Origin: Purshia tridentata
Lineage: Eukaryota > Streptophyta > Magnoliopsida > Rosales > Rosaceae
DNA: 64,000 bases
NCBI GenBank assembly: GCA_003254885.1
Contig: QANT01001643.1
Location: forward strand, 1 to 64,000
Reading direction: 5' to 3'
Shown here: positions 60,806-64,000 of the stretch, piece after piece
How positions within the stretch are numbered: position 1 is the stretch's first letter
Layout of the letters: every line of letters starts with the position of its first letter
Translations under genes and position numbers: made by a program
The notes under the pieces: model-generated
What the model was told of the DNA's origin: nothing
The model's database searches: none
What the model saw: only the letters and a program-made list of their open reading frames with translations

Positions 60806-62151
60806 GTATATTCAGTCTAACTTAGTCCAAATAGCACAAAAACGCGCCAAATTGGCAAGAAAGAGATGAGGAAGCACTCTTTAATGTCTTGGTTAGCGTG
60901 ATATCCCTAAGGAACCACTTTAGGTGTTAAGAATGAACGAAAACGTCATTTTGGTGTGCACTCATTACAATTTGGTTAAAGTTGCACCAAAACATCATCG
61001 GTTGACAAGAAAGACATGGGGAAGCACTTTCTCACGCTTGGATGAACATTCTCGCCCTAAGAAGCACATTTCGTGTTTAGAAGTAACGAAAACATCATTT
61101 TGGTGCATACTCAGTCCATTTTCGTCTAAATTGCATCAAAACGTGCCTAGTTGACAAGAAAGACATTGAGAAGCACTTTCTCATGTCTCGATTAACGTGA
61201 TAGCCCTAAAGAACCACTTTAGGTGTTAGGAATGCACAAACACATCATTTCGGTGCATACTAGGTCTAAATTGCACCAAAACTTTCTTGGTTGGGAAGAA
61301 AGACTTGAGGAAGCACATTCTCATGTCTTGATATTAGCGTGTTAACCCTAAAGAACCACTTTAGGCCCAAAGAATGCACGAAAACATCATTTCGGTGCAT
61401 ACTAAGTCCAATTTGATTAAAGTTAAACCAAAACGTTCCCGGTTGGCATGAAAGATGTGGGGAAGCACTTTCTCGTGTCTCGATTAGCATTCAAGCCCTA
61501 AAGAACCACTTTTGGCAATAAGATAGCACGAATACGTCATTTCGGTGCACACTTAGTCTAATTTGGTTGAAGTTGCCCAAAAACGTGCTATGCTGACAAG
61601 AAACGCATGGGGAACAACTTTCTCATATTTGGATTAGTGTTCTAGCTCAAATGAACTACCTTAGGTGTTAAGAATGCACGAACACGTTATTTTAGTGCAC
61701 ATTGAGTCAAATTTGGCTAACATTGCAACTAAACGCGCTCAATTGGCACGAAAGACATAGGGATGCACTTTCTCATGCTTGGATTAGCGTTCCAGCCTCA
61801 AAGAAGCACATTTCGTGTTAGGATAGAACAAAAACACCTTTTCGGTGTATACTCGGTCTAACTTGGTCCAAATTGCACCAACACGTGCCCGGTTGGCAAG
61901 AAAGAGATGAGGAAGCACTCTCTAATGTCTCGATTAGCGTGCTATCTCTAAGGAACCATTTTAGGTGTTAAAAATGAACGAAAACGTCATTTTGGTGTGC
62001 ACTTAGTACAATTTGTTAAAGTTGCACCAAAACGTTATCGGTTGACAAGAAAGACATAGGGTAACACTTTCTCACGCTTGGATGAGCATTCTCGCCCTAA
62101 AGAAGTACATTTTGTGTTTAGAAGTAACGAAAACATCATTTCGGTGCATAC

Positions 62152-63032
62152 TGTTAAGTGTGCTTTTTTGCACACTTTCTTATGCTAACTCCTTAACCTA
62201 GAACGCTAGAACTTGGCGTTTTGTGTGCTTTTGTTTTGTTTTAGTGTTTTGTAGGTATTCTGGAGCAAATGAGGCAAAAGAACCCAAAAGGGCTATTTTC
62301 AGACATTTCCTAATCAAATTTGGGAAACTGATGAAATCTTGATGGAACTAAGAGAGCTAAAATCCTAGTCAAATAAGGAATCCTACCCAGATCAAGAAAA
62401 CCATCAATTTTCAAGGCCAAAATTGAGGAATCCTAGTTTGACTAGGAAAACCTAACCCTAGTTGGACCAGGAAAGGTAAATCCTTGTTGAACTAGGAAAG
62501 TAAAACCCTAGTTGAAATCATTTTGTAGGGGAATTATAAAATATGAAGGAAAGTGTTCTAGAAGCTTCCAAGTAATAGTGGGCCACTTCAAATGAAGACA
62601 ATTAGGCCAAGAGACAAGTGGGCATCAAATGGCACGTGAAAGGAAGATATGGGTTTAAGTTGTTGCAAGCTCAAGGGATTAAAAAACCCTAGGGCAACCG
62701 CATATACTAATGGGCCAAGGCCCTATGGTTGCCGCAAGCCTCCAACCTCCAAACCCTAATTTTAAGTGTTTTCCCTCTTCTCCAAGGAAAGCCTCCCTAG
62801 ATAAACCTCATTATACTTCAGAATTAGCATCCATTATTTTTCACAAGAATTCAGAATTAGAGAGAGAGAAAGAGAGGGGATTTCGGCCAGCCAAGGGAAG
62901 GAGAACCAAGCCTTGCACTACCACCTGCTGCCTTGCCGACGCTGCTTGCTTCCTTGTGCTACCACCTGCTGCCTTGTGCCATCACTGCTGTTGTCTTGAG
63001 CAGCTGCTTGCACCTTACTGCCCACGGCTTTC
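62152..63032 (+). mobile_element. 5' half of the split LTR-family-1 copy E
   Basis: Starts TGTTAAGTGTGC (normal family start) right after CATAC in the satellite and runs to CCCACGGCTTTC, where the nested LTR begins. It contains the CCTAGTT dyad region and a GA-rich leader (62860-62880). Its last bases precede, in family order, the point where 46763-47635 (reversed) begins. An open frame at 62710-63042 is Ala/Pro/Cys-rich leader sequence with no domain. Confidence 0.8.
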
Positions 63033-64000
63033 TGTTGAGTGAGCGTTTGTGCATGTTTTCTTATGCTAATTCCTTAACTTAGAGTGGTAGAACTTGGCGT
63101 TTTGTGTGTTTTTGCTTTGTTTCTATCTTTTGTAGGTCAAATGAAGCAATTATGAAGAAAGAAGCCAAAAGAACCAAAATTGGACAATTCCTGATCAAAC
63201 TAGGAAAACGGAAGAAATCCTGGTGGAACTAAGAAAGCGGAAATCCTACTCAAATAAGGAATCCTAGCCAAACCAGGAAAACCATCATTGTCCGGGGCCA
63301 GAAATGTGAAATCCTAGTGGGACTAGGGAAGGCAAATCCTAGTGGGACTAGGAAAGATAAATCCTAGTTAGACTAGAAAGGAAAATCCTAATTGCACTAG
63401 AAAATCCTAATCCTAGGTGGACTAGGAAAACCTAACCCTAGTTGGACAAAGTTTCCTAGTAGACCAAGGAACGTTAGGTCAAAGTCAAAGGGGTTCTAGA
63501 AGCTTCATCAAGTCAATATCACATGAAGGAATGGGCCTAAGGTGGCATGCGCATGGACCAAGGGAGAAGCCCACTAGCAAACAAAGGGCAGGCGCAAGGC
63601 ACATGGGCTTAAATGATGCCCATGCCCCAAGCCCATGTACATGGGAAACCCTAATTCTACTTTCCTATTTGTGCCGCAAGTCAAGTCCTTGGAGGCCAAG
63701 GAATTAGCACCTCCTTACTCCTATATAAAGGCCTCCTCTCCTCATTATTTTACATGCTCTTTTCAAGCAAAATCTGCTCTTACACCAAAAAGTCAGAATT
63801 TTATATTTTTAGAGAGAAAGAGAGTGTGCCGCAAGCAAGCCTAGATGAGGAGTGTGCCGTGCAGCCTAGAGAGCCAAGGAGAGAAGGAGGCCGTGACACC
63901 CCTTGCTGCCCTAAGCCATGCCGCAAGCCACCTTGCCTTGCCATGACTTCCTTGTGGTTTTCTTCTTCCTTTTTCATGCTTTTTGAGTTGTTTTATTATT
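63033..64000 (+). mobile_element. 5' LTR of nested element N, partial
   Basis: TGTTGAGTGAGCGTTTG at 63033; about 93% like the reverse of 47636-49511 by eye, so it is the partner LTR of N. It is preceded by CTTTC; the sequence beyond the other LTR, read in the same direction, is CTTGC (4 of 5 alike), a decayed target duplication. It has the TATA box at 63721-63731 (CTATATAAAGG) and GCCGCAAG leader motifs. It is cut by the window end; about 900 bp of the LTR should follow. Confidence 0.8.

Larger units (their letters stand above)
59078..62151 (-). repeat. 150-bp satellite, block 9, reverse orientation
   Basis: Continues block 8 after the solo LTR, with F and G subtypes throughout. Contains an N at 59589 with a 136-bp duplicated flank and a 25-bp duplication at 60756-60805. 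Ends at CATAC (62147-62151), the reverse complement of the GTATG found at 46758-46762. Confidence 0.95.

Overview
The window is repeat-rich plant heterochromatin with no host gene that I can support. The plant assignment rests on several features: a Gypsy-type gag with a CCHC knuckle and an initiator-Met-tRNA primer site; an L1-type LINE whose ORF1 resembles plant DUF4283/CCHC proteins; a TTA-flanked MITE; and a hAT element with an 8-bp target duplication. I cannot name the species.

The core is a satellite DNA with monomers of about 150 bp. It totals roughly 35 kb (about 230 monomers) in nine blocks between 5398 and 62151. Several monomer subtypes recur in a fixed order, giving higher-order repeats. 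From 5398 to about 31.5 kb the units are mostly 3-mers (about 450 bp) and 4-mers (about 600 bp). From about 31.5 to 46.8 kb, and again at 54.4-62.2 kb, they are larger multimers (about 750 to 1400 bp) with extra subtypes. The satellite reads on the + strand up to 46762 and on the - strand from 54362 to 62151. Monomers carry conserved dyads, and the overall look is centromeric or pericentromeric; that function is inference.

Layout: 1-5397, a gag-bearing Gypsy-like element on the - strand, cut by the window edge. 5398-19035, satellite interrupted by two solo LTRs (7658-9771, 11383-12994) and a MITE (17644-18047). 19036-19606, an LTR fragment. 19607-25435, a 3'-truncated L1-type LINE on the - strand, split by a solo LTR (22759-24529). 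25436-46762, satellite with a small poly(A) retro-insert (33811-33965) and a hAT element (39467-40706). 46763-54361, nested LTR sequences. 54362-62151, satellite on the - strand with a solo LTR (56747-59077). 62152-64000, nested LTR sequences again.

The main structural result is an inferred inversion. One LTR copy is split into halves at 46763-47635 (-) and 62152-63032 (+). Their outer ends carry the same 5-bp target duplication (GTATG / CATAC), and their inner ends border the two LTRs of one nested element. This explains why the satellite changes strand. The left breakpoint lies near 50.92 kb; the right one lies beyond the window.

Three single N bases (141, 52462, 59589) look like contig joins. 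Two of them have unmerged direct overlaps (214 bp and 136 bp). The join at 52462 appears to splice an allele without an LTR insertion onto an allele with it.
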